From: Rugalucina vietnamica
Taxonomy: Eukaryota; Mollusca; Bivalvia; Lucinida; Lucinidae
Reading direction: 5' to 3'
DNA: 64,000 bases
NCBI GenBank assembly: GCA_964017185.1
Contig: OZ024872.1
Span: 58,707,817-58,771,816, forward strand
Part shown: in pieces, positions 23,116 to 33,985 of the stretch
Position numbering within the stretch: position 1 is the first letter of the stretch
Layout: each line of letters starts with the position of its first letter
Position numbers and translations under genes: made by a program
Notes under the pieces: generated by a model
Database searches by the model: none
Told to the model about the DNA's origin: nothing
The model's input: the letters and a program-made list of their open reading frames with translations, nothing else

Positions 23116-23290
23116 ATTGCCGATTCCGATAGCGTAATGGTGAGAGCGTCCGCTTCGGGAGCGGGAGGTCGTGGGTTCGATCCCAGGCCGGGTCATGCCA
23201 AAGACTTTAAAAATGGTACCAGTGGCTACCTTGCTTGGTGCTCAGCATTATTAGGCAAGCACTGGCTTCTCTTATCCCAAAACAAAATAT
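23116..23290 (+). mobile_element. tRNA-Pro-derived SINE
   Basis: The head at about 23121-23195 has box A-like TAGCGTAATGGTGAGAGCG, an anticodon-arm-like CCGCTTCGGGAGCGGG (CGG in anticodon position) and box B GGTTCGATCCC. A ~95-bp unrelated body with GCTACCTTGCTTGG follows. The acceptor arms do not pair well and the body is fused, so this is a SINE rather than a functional tRNA-Pro gene. Confidence 0.7.
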
Positions 23291-23451
23291 AGCATCACTA
23301 ACGTCGCATGTCTAATATGAAAATGTCCGAATAATAACAAAAGAGGTCCGAAAATAATCAATGTCTGTATTCACTAGAGGACCGTATGGAAGACTGGCCG
23401 TTGTGCTAAATACGTTATCCTCTATAAATATAGAGATTATTGTCGTGAACA

Positions 23452-23516
23452 ATCCTGGTTGTTTCAGACCTGGTCGAAAGCCCCAAAAACATTTTCTCAT
23501 GCTGCAGCTGCTTAAA
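23452..23516 (-). mobile_element. MITE-1 end fragment
   Basis: TTTCAGACCTGGTCGAAAG followed by TTTTCTCATGCTGC matches the outer end of the hairpin MITE family described at 29299. The hairpin part is missing. Confidence 0.6.
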
Positions 23517-24339
23517 GGGTTAAGCTGAATATCGCTAATTGCGCTTGTCGTGTTACACCGCGTTTGGTTTGCGTGTACCGAACGTGTTGTGTTATCTACC
23601 CAAAGGTGTCCCTGGTTCGAGCATTAGCCGAGGCTTCGTTGGTTGCGACCGTAAGGCAGTCACTGTCCCTAAGCTCATCGGTTAATTGTCAGAAATTAAT
23701 CAGTTAATCAACTCCGCACACATTGGAATAAAAAAGCGAGATCGGATAATTAACAGTGCTGTCACGACAGCATCAGTGCTGTCACGATATCAGTGCTGTC
23801 ACGGTCATAATTATTTAAAATACTCAAAACGCATCATATAAAAGTAGTTGCTTTTGGTATGTAATGATACTGTACTAAAATAGTAAACGTTTTGAAGAAC
23901 TTAATTTTGGTTTAATGCTTCAAGATTATGTCTACAGAAAAAAGCGCTTCAGAAACAGAACAAATCACAGTATGTGCATTTTCATTGAAGTTCTCTCCCT
24001 CGTTAATTCATTGAAAGTATATAAGGTTTGTGACAAGTTATATATACACCCACTTACAGATTTGGAAAGTCTTATCAAATAAGCGTTGTACGCAAGAAAA
24101 TTTGTTCGTGACAGCACTGATATTTTTTCAAGGGTACCATACAATTGATTAATGCTGGTGCACAATTTGTTCAGTTAAACTCGGCATATTTTATTTCTAT
24201 ATTCTAAATGCTATTGTTAATAAAACTATCTCATTAAAAAAGAAAAACTGGACAACGATTTTTTTTTTTTCGTTTTGCCTTACAGTTTTCTGGATTGTTC
24301 CATTTTTTGATAATGACCCATATAAACTTTGTATGGATG

Positions 24340-24440
24340 ATTGACTTTGACCACTTTCCTTGGGCAGTCTCAGACATGATCAGACGGTCAGTCGGTAGCG
24401 TAGAAGCTTTGCCTGGAGGCACAAGCAGCCCTTCTATTTA
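24340..24440 (+). repeat. Fragment of dispersed AGGCACAAGCAGCCC family
   Basis: CTTGGGCAGTCTCAGAC and GGAGGCACAAGCAGCCC match, in either orientation, segments at 2960-3060, 28680-28760, 30000-30060 and 53850-53890. A dispersed non-coding repeat of unknown class. Confidence 0.6.
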
Positions 24441-24499
24441 TTTAGGCCACAAATGGGCGAGGACCATACAAAGACGTCGAAAGCGTTCAAAGCGTATTT

Positions 24500-24940
24500 A
24501 CCGCATGTAGAACTTATTCGTTATGCGTAAGACCGTCCGAGATACGCAGAGCTTCTGACATAAAGGTATCTGAAAACCCCTAAAACAAGGAAATCTTAGA
24601 TTTTTCCTCCAGTGGTGTTCGGTTTGTTGCTATGGCAACCATGCATATTAAATTGCAAAGCGTTTTATTGTTGAAACTTGTAATATAATACGTGTTTTAT
24701 AATAATTAAACATTTATTTATCTGAACCAGCACTTAAATGCTATAGCCGCATGTTTTCGTACCTTGTGTATTTCCGCGATGTACTGGTTCACATCCGCGT
24801 TTGGAAACATTTCCGCGCTTGTGATACCTGGATTGAGAAATAATCTTTCTTTTTTTCTAATGTATCTCGATAAACGAATATATCGTAAAAAAACTTTCAT
24901 AAACATGCCTGTTTCTTGGCTGTTTATAAGAATTTTATGG
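24500..24940. other. AT-rich spacer, no feature recognised
   Basis: The overlapping frames on opposite strands here (24718-24966) show no family resemblance or conserved motif, and I do not support a gene. Confidence 0.4.
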
Positions 24941-24944
24941 AGCA

Positions 24945-25150
24945 CGATAGCCTTGTGGTAGAGCACCGGCCTCCGAATCGAGAGGTATTGGGTTTGATTC
25001 CCACTAGGGGTTTCCGGGCCGTGTCCTTGAGCAAGACAACATTAACTCACAACAGTAATGGTTAATACTCAAAAAGCGCTGGCTTTGTCCAGACATAGCT
25101 GAAAACCTGTACTAGAGGACCAATGGTCCTGTAAACGCTCACCTGAGATC
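24945..25150 (+). mobile_element. tRNA-derived SINE, family 1 (plus strand)
   Basis: Box A-like TAGCCTTGTGGTAGAGCAC and box B-like GGTTTGATTCC are followed by CCTTGAGCAAGACAAC and the core GCGCTGGCTTTGTCCAGAC. This is the best-preserved family-1 copy in the window and runs directly into a Helitron-like repeat. Confidence 0.8.
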
Positions 25151-26463
25151 AGGGATATATACCAATAAACCTGTTTGACTAGTATGGTCATGGACGAACT
25201 ATATTGACCTTGTCGTAAAATAGGTCAAGGTCATCACAGGGTCATAATTTTATGCACGCATATAGTACTCTAGTCTACAATGCTACATGCCTAGTTTTGT
25301 TGAAATTGGTCCACCCGTTCCATAGAAAAAGATTTTAGAATGATTTTTACCATATATGGACATGGCGGCCATCTTGGTCATGTGACCTGAATTATTTATG
25401 TACACATTGGTTTCTCCTTCCTACATGTGCTTTATATCAAATTTGCCGGGCTTTGATTGGCCAAGCGGTTTCAAAGAAGAAGATCCTTGAATATTATGGT
25501 GATATTCATTTATATTGCCCCAGGGTGGGGGCAGACCGGCCCATTGGGTCCATTCAGTTTAAGAATCATATATCTTCAGTCCATTTGCCCATTTCCTTAA
25601 TGTTTTTCTCTTCATATGACTTTTTGACAAATTTCCCTTTCAAATGCATGGGCCACCTATGTTGACCTTGCCGTAAAATATGTCAAGGTCATTCCTGGGT
25701 CATGATTTATATAAACTATGTAGAGCTCCTTTCCCTGTGCTTCATGCCAAGTTTCAAAATCATAGACCTTATTGTTCTGGAGAAAGATATTTTTTTCTAT
25801 TTATAGCCATGGCGACCATCTTGGTCATGTGATCTGGACCATTTATATAAACTTTTGTTCCAACTTCCTTAGGATGCTCCACATGCAGTTTGGCTTTGAT
25901 TGACCAAGTAGTTTCAGAGAAGAAGATCTTTGAATATTATGGTAATATACATGTATATTGCCCCGGAGTGGGGGTAGACCAGCCCCTGGGGTGCATTTTT
26001 TCAGAATCATAAATGTTCAGTCCATTTACCCTTTCCCTTCAAGTTTTTCCCTTCAAATGACATTTTGACAATTTTCCCCATTCAAATACATGGGCGACCT
26101 ATGTTGACCTTGCTGTAAAATAGGTCAAGGTCATCCCAAGGTCATGATTTATATAAACTTTGTAGAGCTCCTCTCCCTGATGCTTCATGCCAGGTTTCAA
26201 AATCATAGGCTTTCTGGTTCTGGAGAAGAATATTATTAAGGTTTTTGCGATTTATAGCCATGGCGGCCATCTTGGTCATGTGACCTGGACAATTTATATA
26301 AACATTGGTTCCCCCTTCCTAGGGATGCTTTACATGAAGTTTGGTTTTGATTGGCTAAGCGGTTTGAGAGGAGAAGATCTTTGAAAATGTGGACGGACGG
26401 ACGACGGACGGACGCCGGAGCATGACCATCTCACTTTGTGAGCCTTCGGCTCAGAAAGCTAAT
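25100..26463 (+). mobile_element. Helitron-like non-autonomous repeat with three internal tandem units
   Basis: Three ~430-450-bp units each carry GACCTTG.CGTAAAATA.GTCAAGGTCAT-type words, GCCATGGCGGCCATCTTGG and GGAGAAGATCTTTGAA. The 3' end has GGACGGACGCCGG, a hairpin TGAGCCTTCGGCTCA at about 26442, then CTAA followed by T. A terminal hairpin just before CTRR inserted next to T is the Helitron 3' signature. A shorter relative ends at 34815. No Rep/helicase frame. Confidence 0.7.
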
Positions 26464-26486
26464 AATTGTCGATACATACAATGACG

Positions 26487-26900
26487 GCTCCAGTGGCCGA
26501 GCGATTAAGAGCGCTGTTTCTTAATAACTCGATCATGTCATCTCCGTCTCTGTTTTTTTTTTTAATTCAGTTTTACGTCCCTTTCACGTCCCTGGCACAC
26601 CCGCAAGCAGAACTTGGCTTGTCTCACATGTGGCCAGATCGGGACTCGAACCCACACCATTTACAGCGGTGAGGTGATCGAATGATTAAGAAACAGCGCT
26701 CTTAACCGCTCGGCCACGGGGCCCGCCGTGGTGTGGGTTCGAGCTCCGCTCTGGCCACATGTGAGACAAACCAAGTTTTGCTTGCGGGTATGCCAGGTGG
26801 GTTTTCTAGGGGTTCTCCCGTTTTCGCCCCACCTTCTGATTGGCCGTTCTCATATGAGCTGAAATAATATTGAAAGGGACGTAAAACTGATTCAAAAAAG
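26487..26900 (+). mobile_element. Nested pair of tRNA-Leu/Ser-like SINEs
   Basis: A plus-strand copy (head 26487-26551, body from ~26725 to GGGACGTAAAACTGA at ~26890) is split by a minus-strand copy of the same family (26552-26724: T-rich tail, then TTTTACGTCCC, back to GCCGAGCGGTTAAGAGCG in reverse). The intact relative at 37341 shows what the uninterrupted order should be. The tRNA-like head has the GTGGCCGAGCGGTTAA box A of class II tRNAs. Confidence 0.85.
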
Positions 26901-26907
26901 TGTGTGT

Positions 26908-26934
26908 GTGTGGGGGGGGGGGGGGAGGGGGGGT
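26908..26934 (+). repeat. (GT)n(G)n microsatellite
   Basis: A short GT run then a G run following the SINE tail. Confidence 0.85.
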
Positions 26935-26949
26935 GTAAATCCAAAACAT

Positions 26950-27480
26950 CGATTGAACTTTTATGATCACAACAACACTTATATCCATCATAAGTGTTAG
27001 TTTTGCATTCGTAAAATTGTTGTTCAGGGATCATGTTTCTGGAATCATGATAATAGAGAGTTTATAAAAAAATGATGCAATCAGAAAGAAATTCGGTAGG
27101 AAATGGGTCGCATGTACGTGCCCTTTCATGCCCAAATCTAACAACTAGATTAGCTTTCGCCCGCCAGGACAATGACTGAAACATCGTTTACTGGGACGTA
27201 AATAAAAAAAAACTATCTGATTGTTATATAATTTATAAATTAATCTGCCGGACTAATGTAAAATCGCTTTTGAAAGATTCAACACGTAATTTATATACCC
27301 TTTAATTTCAAATTTTATTATATTCAGGTGGGTTTAAAGTCGAAGACTACATGTAGATTTAATATTATATTTAGACCGTGAATGTTACACATGAACGTCA
27401 TCAAATAAAATTAAGCTATAAAAATATTCTTATTATGAATTACTCTTATTATGAATTAGACCACAAAAAGAACTAATTGT
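26950..27480. other. AT-rich spacer, no feature recognised
   Basis: No coding frame or repeat recognised; a few ATTATGAATTA direct repeats near 27430-27470. Confidence 0.4.
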
Positions 27481-27489
27481 CATAATATG

Positions 27490-27632
27490 TTAAAAACACA
27501 TATAAGTCTATTTATATTTAGCTTAAAATAGCTTTTTTAAGAAATAACGATAACTCTTATAACGTACTGGGCAGAGATATAAAAACGTACTGGGTACGGA
27601 CGTACTCAGCAATGATGTTGCAAGTAGACCCT
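27490..27632 (-). repeat. Inverted relative of the 484-bp tandem unit
   Basis: On the minus strand CTACTTGCAACATC, GAGTACGT and AAGCTATTTTAAGCTAA follow the same order as the start of the 1114 unit. This marks the family as dispersed. Confidence 0.75.
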
Positions 27633-27654
27633 TCTCGAATAAACATCTCGAAAA

Positions 27655-27842
27655 CATGTCCCCGTAATGTATACCCCTTAAACCCCACTTTTATACAGTA
27701 AAACTAGGATATACAGGTGTATACCTATTTTTATTATTTGATCCAAAACATAAGTTGTGGGTACACGTTAGAACTTCAGGCATCGGCGAGGTGTTTCTAA
27801 CTTCTAACGTGTACCAATTATCAATGTTTTGAGTAAGTAAAA
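27655..27842. mobile_element. Palindromic dispersed element, copy 1
   Basis: GGTATACC-type words lead into CAAAACATAAGTTGTGGGTA, then an imperfect inverted arm ending TCAATGTTTTGAG. The same design recurs at 57490-57670 beside the Toll-like receptor gene. No frame. Confidence 0.7.
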
Positions 27843-28012
27843 AAAAAAAAAAAAATCAGATGGATTTTTCAAATTTTTCAATTTTTTTACAGCTGAAAAA
27901 TTGCATGGGCAAGTTTTCGTTATATAAGCTTCTAGAGTTAATTCTAATGACTAGCCGGGCGGTTTTCTCTGATTTCCAGAGATTTTTATTCGCCATAATA
28001 ATGAATTGAGTC

Positions 28013-28600
28013 ACGAACAAAGTCATGCAATTACAATGTTCCATCATTTGGTGCTGCAGCACTTTAACATGCACAAATAATAATTTCAAAAGAATGGTTC
28101 GTCGAGTAGAGAAACTGAACCCTGACATTGATTTCTTACTGAATTGAAATGACGTCGCTGAGCATTTGATTTCAGGTGGCATTGTATTCAAAATATGTAA
28201 TGCCCCGACAACCCGATTCATTAATAAATTTGATAGATTTTGTTACTGGTGGTTAATTTGATAGTTTCTTTAACTAAACAGAAAAGGCTGGTGTCAGCAA
28301 TTAAGTGACGAACAAAGTCATGCAATTACCATGTTCCATCATTTGGTGCTGCAGCACTTTAACATGCACAAATAATAATTTCAAAAGAATGGTTCGTCGA
28401 GTAGAGAAACTGAACCCTGACATTGATTTCTTACTGAATTGAAATGACGTCAATTTGAGCATTTGATTTCAGGTGGCATTGTATTTAAAATATGTAATGC
28501 CCCGGCACCCCGGTATTCATTAATAAATTTGATTGATTTTGTTACTGGTGGTTAATATGATAGTTTCTTTATCTTCACAACAAAAGCTGAGGTCTAGTTG
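28013..28600. repeat. 295-bp tandem duplication
   Basis: ACGAACAAAGTCATGCAATTA at 28013 recurs at 28308 and the following ~285 bp match with few changes. Each copy has TGGTGCTGCAGCACTTTAAC and AATGACGTC. No shared long frame exists between the copies, so I do not call it coding. Confidence 0.9.
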
Positions 28601-28679
28601 GGGCAGTCTGTAATTCTGACACCGCGCATGAGGATGGTTAATTGTACTATTAGTCTATTAAAGTGCAATTTCATGCCTA

Positions 28680-28975
28680 GGAGAAATAGATGGGCTGCTT
28701 GTGACTCCAGGCTTCTAAAGCTTCTAAACTACGGACCGACCATCTGATTACTGGTTAACCGCTCACGTCTGAGCCTGCCCAGGAAAAGTGGTTTAGTCAA
28801 ACCATCCATACATATAAACTGTATTGGTTTGCTTGGGCGGTTGTATTTATGAAGCACATTTTGAGTGTCATGACATCCTAATGTTGGGTAAAAGTCCCAT
28901 AAAATGGAGGCAACGTCCCGACATGACCATTGCTGTTGACTGTGACGTAAAGCATCAATTCAAACAAATTCAAAA
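28680..28975 (-). repeat. Dispersed AGGCACAAGCAGCCC-family repeat
   Basis: Inverted relative of 2775-3060, with GGGCTGCTTGTG, AGCCTGCCCAGGAAAAGTG and AGTGTCATGACATCC. Another copy follows at 29940-30210. Confidence 0.65.
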
Positions 28976-29298
28976 TCACCACTATTTGACAACGGCCCTT
29001 CTTGTTACATTTCAACAATACACAACAAAAATGAAGCACTTTTTTTAGCGATGTTTATTTTTCTTTAACATGTTTTACAATGATATTGTGTTTCGACAGA
29101 CAGGGCTTTTGTGCTTTGTCACTCAGACAATACCATTTGCAATTTAATGCACATACAAATAACTTTAAAAGCATTGTGTCGCATTTCATTATTTCAGTAC
29201 AAATTTACATAATAGCATGTTCGACCTGAGACTTATCACCTTAAATCGGGAAAATCACCCATACAGATGGGTTGAAAGAGGTGATAAAACTTCCATAG

Positions 29299-29535
29299 GA
29301 GCCGCATCATGAGAAAACCGGATTTTTGCCCGTGCGAAAACAAAAGCGCAGATCAGCTGTGCAGTAACTGCACAACTGATCAGCGCCTTTGTTTTCGCCA
29401 CTCAGACAGTACAATTCCTCTTCTTCCTAAATCCGAAATTTCAAGATTCTAACCATCTTCTGTATCTGCATATACCGGATTGTGTCAGACCTGGTCGGAA
29501 ACCCAGATGACTGGCTTTTTCGCGTCGCGGCTCAT
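29299..29535 (-). mobile_element. Hairpin MITE-1, copy a
   Basis: Ends GAGCCGCATCATGAGAAAACC and TTTTTCGCGTCGCGGCTC are inverted repeats. A central ~65-bp hairpin has arms GCGAAAACAAAAGCGC and GCGCCTTTGTTTTCGC closed by GTGCAGTAACTGCAC. A left-out segment with CAGACCTGGTCGGAAA lies on the right, so this copy is reverse relative to copies b, d, e, f and h. Non-coding. Confidence 0.85.
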
Positions 29536-29939
29536 ACGTAACATTGCCGTTTGTCTAAACAAATATTGACTCAGTTACTAAGTCTTTTCTAAAGTACTCC
29601 ATATAACAAGGGTTTGTAAAGTAAAGATATTGTTATGCGGGGCAATCCTGTTACAATTCAAATAATAATTGGATACCGAATTACATGCTTTCATTACGGT
29701 TTTGTTTGTTTTTCGGTTGTTACCCTGATTTTTGCTGCTTTTTATGAACGGCCGTTTTAAAACGTAATGGTATGGCTTCAAAACCGACAAAAATATAATA
29801 TACTGGACCTGTCAATGAATCAAAGGGCACTGGCTTGTGTGTAACACATTAAGAGTTCTCGCCTTTTGTACATGTATTACAAAGACCTACCGTACAATGT
29901 ACCCCATTCTTCCTCCGAGTTTGGCAGGATTTGACTTTG

Positions 29940-30210
29940 GGACACAGTCCATTGGGGTCATAAAAATAGATTGACTGCTTGCGTCGCCTAACAATTAAAG
30001 CTTGTAACCGGCTGGCCGACCAACCGAACACTGTTATGTCTCAGCCTGCCCAGGAAAAGTGTTTTTAGTTAAACCATACATATAAACCTTGGTGCTTTGG
30101 TATTATTAGACACATTTCACATGTCATGACAGCCCAATGTTTGGTAGAAGTTCCGTGAAATGGAGACGTCCCAACATTAACATAGCTGTTGACTTCGACG
30201 TAAATCGAAC
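29940..30210 (-). repeat. Dispersed AGGCACAAGCAGCCC-family repeat, second copy
   Basis: TCAGCCTGCCCAGGAAAAGTG, CATGTCATGACAGCCC and TTGACTTCGACGTAAA follow the same order as 28740-28940. Confidence 0.65.
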
Positions 30211-30216
30211 CAGCAA

Positions 30217-30312
30217 TCAATTAACCAGTCTCCCCCATCCCCCCCTCAATTAACCAGTCCCCCCCGTCAATTAACCAGTCTCCCCCCCCCCCCTCAATTA
30301 AGCAGTCTTCTT
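30217..30312 (+). repeat. C-rich minisatellite
   Basis: Four units of about 25-30 bp with CAATTAACCAGTCTCCCCC and variable C runs. Confidence 0.9.
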
Positions 30313-30319
30313 CCCTCAT

Positions 30320-32950
30320 CTCTCTCTCTATCTCCCTTCTGTCGTTTTAACATTCAGTGGCAGAACAAATGGTGCCACTGCTTAATACAACTACATAACC
30401 CTCTTATCATCGTTTTTGATAATAAAACTAAATATTTGAATATGGATTTAATCACATTGCTAAGTTATCGTAAATTTTTATACTTGATGGAAGTTTGTTC
30501 AACAAAATTGCAGTAAATTGAAGTTGTGGCCCAATGTATTCCTAAGGTCATATGCGGAAGGTTTCCTATTGAATTTTAAAGAGGATTTACGTAAAATAAC
30601 CCAAATGCTTATCATTACCACCTATTTTATGACATCTTAAGCATAAACAAAAATAACAATGAATACAGAGAACCACGAGAATGGCATCAGTGCCCGAAGC
30701 TGCTGTCAAAACAGCACTTGTTATTATACATGTAGTTTTTCGTTCTTTCGCTGGTTAAATACTTCTCATCATATACTGACGTCAATAAAAAACGCCTCAT
30801 CGAAAATGTTGCATAACTTAGCAAATAGATATACAATAAGAACAAAATTTGCATGTTCCTTATTTTTACGTTCTCTCTCATGGTATAGCATAAACCGAAT
30901 TTGGTTAACATGCGCACTTTTCTCAAAACGTGCGTGGGTGCACCATTTTTAAAAATGCATCCTGACGTCATTGTACAGACGTTTTTGACGTGAAAATTCT
31001 TGAAAGCCGTGCAAAGTCATTTTACAATCTTAAGAACATCAAAATTTTGAAACGTAACATAACTGGACTACGTGAAGTTGAAATAATGAAAATAACATAG
31101 GGACTCTTTACAAGGAAAGAAACAGACGGAACGAAAACAATGACATTGTTCGGTTTCTGGCGTTCGAAGCGACTCCATAGTCCGGGACCATCGTTCGCCT
31201 CGGCATAAGATTCCACATATCGATTTTTGTTACCGTACCTCTTTCGCAGACGCTTTTGTAGCAAAATTGTTTTGACGTCGACGTCTTTTATGCTTACGAA
31301 TTCTAATGATGAAACATTTCAAAAATGATGCCGTTATATTCGGAGGCACACCTTGAGTTAATTTTCATAACGTGGTCGCATTATTTCAAATGAATAGCCA
31401 AGAATGGAGCAATGGTATTCTGACGCTTATTTTCCTAGACGTCAAATACACGTTATCCGTAAGGACGTTCGTTTTACGACGAGAAGTAACAATAAAAACT
31501 ATTCTTTGTCAAATAGCCATGCCAGGATAGCCTTTGAAAACTTTTTCACCATTTTGACGGCGATTACCATTTAAGCATTGATCATTAGCTGCAGTAACGT
31601 CAATTACGCTATAGAACGAAATTCGGTTTTCAAAAAATGTGTTTCAACAACATATGGTCACGTATGGATATCCCACTCTATGGCTTATGCGTAGGTATTG
31701 CAAAGGAGGCTTTCAGTAATCGAAAGAAACGATGCCTGATAAACCGGTTCATGAACAGAATAAGGATTTTGTGAGGGGTGTTGGTTTTCAACAACATGCC
31801 ATTTTTCAAGCAGCTGTCTGAATAATTCCGTTTTAGCATTTCCGAATGCGTAAAAGGTTGACAAAAGATATGACAAATATTTAAAATAATTACAGTTGTT
31901 AATCTTGGCTGTATGACGTGTCAAAGTTGACTGAGGCGTTTTTTGTTGACGTCAGTATATTAGTAATATTATTATTTCTCTTCAGAAAAAAAAATGGTAA
32001 AGAAAAAGTAAATATGTCACTCATGCGTGGTCCTAAAGACGCCCGCTATTTAGTGTGCCTAGACTGAGTCAAGAGAGTCTGTCTTAATATTTTGAGGCGT
32101 TAAGGGTAATAAGGTTCAACACGATCTGTAGAGAAGAGAATCGTAAGATTTTAAAAGACAAATGGTAGACCTGAAGTCAGTGGAATCAGATACGGATTTA
32201 TAATAATAAACATGTACCTAAAGCATTCAAACACTTAAAAAACAAAATCTGAAAATTACCTGGTTGAAGGGTCGTACCCTCACCGCTACTTTGACGCTAT
32301 CTGACGTCGACGGCATTGAAACTTGGCGTCGATATAAACTGACGTCGATATTTTCCTTTTTTTCAATGTATGCTATACTCCCATGTCATATTTTTATTTG
32401 TCAATTTTATCCAAAATCACAGGGAATTCGAAATATGAGAGAATATTAATATTTCACACGAAGTTTTTCACCATTCCCATTCAAAGAATACCTCTGTTGT
32501 GCCTACTATCCCTATTTACAATTGAAAGTAATAATTGTTGTTCGAACTATTTATTGGTATGCGTATTGATTTTTATGCAAACGAGAAATTATCTTCCGTT
32601 TTTATATAGAAAATTGGGCCGGAACCACAAGTGACAAATTAGCACAATATTTATGATGTTAACACTCTTGTGCAATATCCGTGCCACGCATTTTGTAGAA
32701 TAGTCCTGTATGGTTACTATTTTCAAATGAAAACAATATTATTTCTGGTTTCTGAACAATTTTAAACTACATGATTTGGAACAAAGCAACAACCCACTAT
32801 ACGATTTAGAACAAAGCAAGACCCCATTTGTATCTTATTTTGTGGTCCCCCAAGGGCTCGAGGGGTCTGAATTCATAGAATTGTTAGCATGCTTTTTCCA
32901 GGTATATGGGAAATCCTAGATTTTCCAATGAAATCGATACCAGGAACCAT
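30320..32950. other. Gene-free stretch with a cluster of GACGTC motifs
   Basis: No gene recognised; the overlapping frames at 30659-30971 and 31685-31924 have no family resemblance. Eight GACGTC hexamers lie between 30777 and 32346. Three are full CRE palindromes TGACGTCA (30777, 30963, 31947) and two are paired in GACGTCGACGTC at 31274-31285. CREB/ATF proteins bind TGACGTCA; a regulatory role here is inference only. Confidence 0.45.
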
Positions 32951-32996
32951 TCCGACTCATTGTTTATTAAGTCACGCTCTTAGAGCACCATAATAC

Positions 32997-33233
32997 GAGC
33001 CGTCTCGTGGGGAAAACCAACAATGTGGTTTCCGAACAGGTCTGACACAAACCGGCCTGTACATATACAGAAGCAGGCTAGAAGCTTGAAATTTTGGAGT
33101 TAAGTAGAGGAGGAATTGTACTATCCGAGTAGCGAAAACAAAGTCGCTGATCAGCTTCGCGGTCACCGCGAAGCTGATCTGCGCCTTTGTTTTCGCCTAT
33201 GCAGAATGTTGGTTTTCCCACGTGGCGGCTCAT
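32997..33233 (+). mobile_element. Hairpin MITE-1, copy b
   Basis: Termini GAGCCGTCTCGTGGGGAAAACC-like and GTTTTCCCACGTGGCGGCTC are inverted. The central hairpin is closed by CTTCGCGGTCACCGCGAAG. Imperfect ATAATAC/ATAATGC flanks may be a target duplication. Confidence 0.85.
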
Positions 33234-33356
33234 ATAATGCACTTCAACATTTTTTCTTTTTAAAAATATTATTTGCAGTTGTTCAATAAAAGATCAATAA
33301 AACGGCTCATATGTCCGAAATATAAAGTGGAAATAAGGACACTCTTTTATCACGAA

Positions 33357-33478
33357 ATGAGCCGCGACAAGAAAAAGATATACAGAAGTCATAAGCCAGA
33401 ATAAACCACAAAAGATGAGGGGAAAGATTGTACCATAGTGCGAAAACAAAGCTGCTGATCAGTCACACAGCTGTCCAG
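33357..33478 (+). mobile_element. Hairpin MITE-1, copy c (partial)
   Basis: ATGAGCCGCGACA at the left, then GTGCGAAAACAAAGC and GATCAGTCACACAGCTG. The right half is lost or degraded. Confidence 0.6.
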
Positions 33479-33523
33479 GCTTGTGCACACCTTATACTCT
33501 TAAAACAATTATCACTTTAGAGA

Positions 33524-33813
33524 CCAGGGCCCAGTAACTCGAAGGCATCGTACGTTCTTCAACTTACGACAAACTTAAGATGACCACCTTAAAATTTACG
33601 CCATTGCTATTCCAGTTACACTAAGCTGTCGGAACTTTTTTCAAATGAAAGGTGCCACTTTGTAAGATAAGACGTCGCCAAAGTTAGGATGCTGTTAAGT
33701 TGTCACCGTTACTTAAGGTCCTTTTCAGTTTTTTACCATAATCCCTAAGATATACTTAAGTTGTTCGTAAGTTGATCTTAAGCTTAAGATGGCTTTGAGT
33801 TACCAACCCCAGG
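33524..33813. mobile_element. 290-bp MITE with imperfect CCAGGGCCCAGTAACTC termini
   Basis: The left end CCAGGGCCCAGTAACTCGAAG and the inverse of the right end CCTGGGGTTGGTAACTCAAAG match over ~26 bp with some mismatches. The interior is rich in CTTAAG and CTTACGA words in both orientations. No frame; superfamily not assigned. Confidence 0.7.
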
Positions 33814-33985
33814 TAGCTACACTACGCATACAAATCAACCCAAAATCAGGACAGTTATGACAATTGTACAGACCACGTTGTAGTGCCCATCTAAATCTTA
33901 CAGACAGAAGAAACACTTTTAGACCTATTATATCATTACAGCCTGGTCAGTAGTTAAGCTGAATTTTGAATACTTTGGCAATATT

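Larger units (their letters stand above)
22203..24119. mobile_element. Candidate 1.9-kb DNA element with CAGTGCTGTCAC termini
   Basis: CAGTGCTGTCAC at 22203 and its inverse GTGACAGCACTG ending at 24119 form 12-bp inverted ends, flanked on both sides by ATAT (22199-22202 and 24120-24123). The same motif, exact or near-exact and in both orientations, clusters at 22547-22612 and 23755-23808, about 340 bp inside each end. This is the layout of subterminal transposase-binding repeats. No transposase frame is seen, and a SINE and a MITE fragment lie inside. The superfamily is not assignable; the 4-bp target duplication is an inference from one copy. Confidence 0.5.

Noticed and set aside
23121..23195. 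Possible tRNA-Pro(CGG) gene
   Set aside because: Boxes A and B and the anticodon arm look right, but the acceptor stem is poor and a SINE body is fused; not a functional tRNA.
26702..27034. 110-codon minus-strand frame with a proline run
   Set aside because: It is translation of a SINE and a GT/G microsatellite.
30659..30971. Overlapping ~95-codon frames on opposite strands
   Set aside because: No family resemblance on either strand; region lacks codon or splice support.
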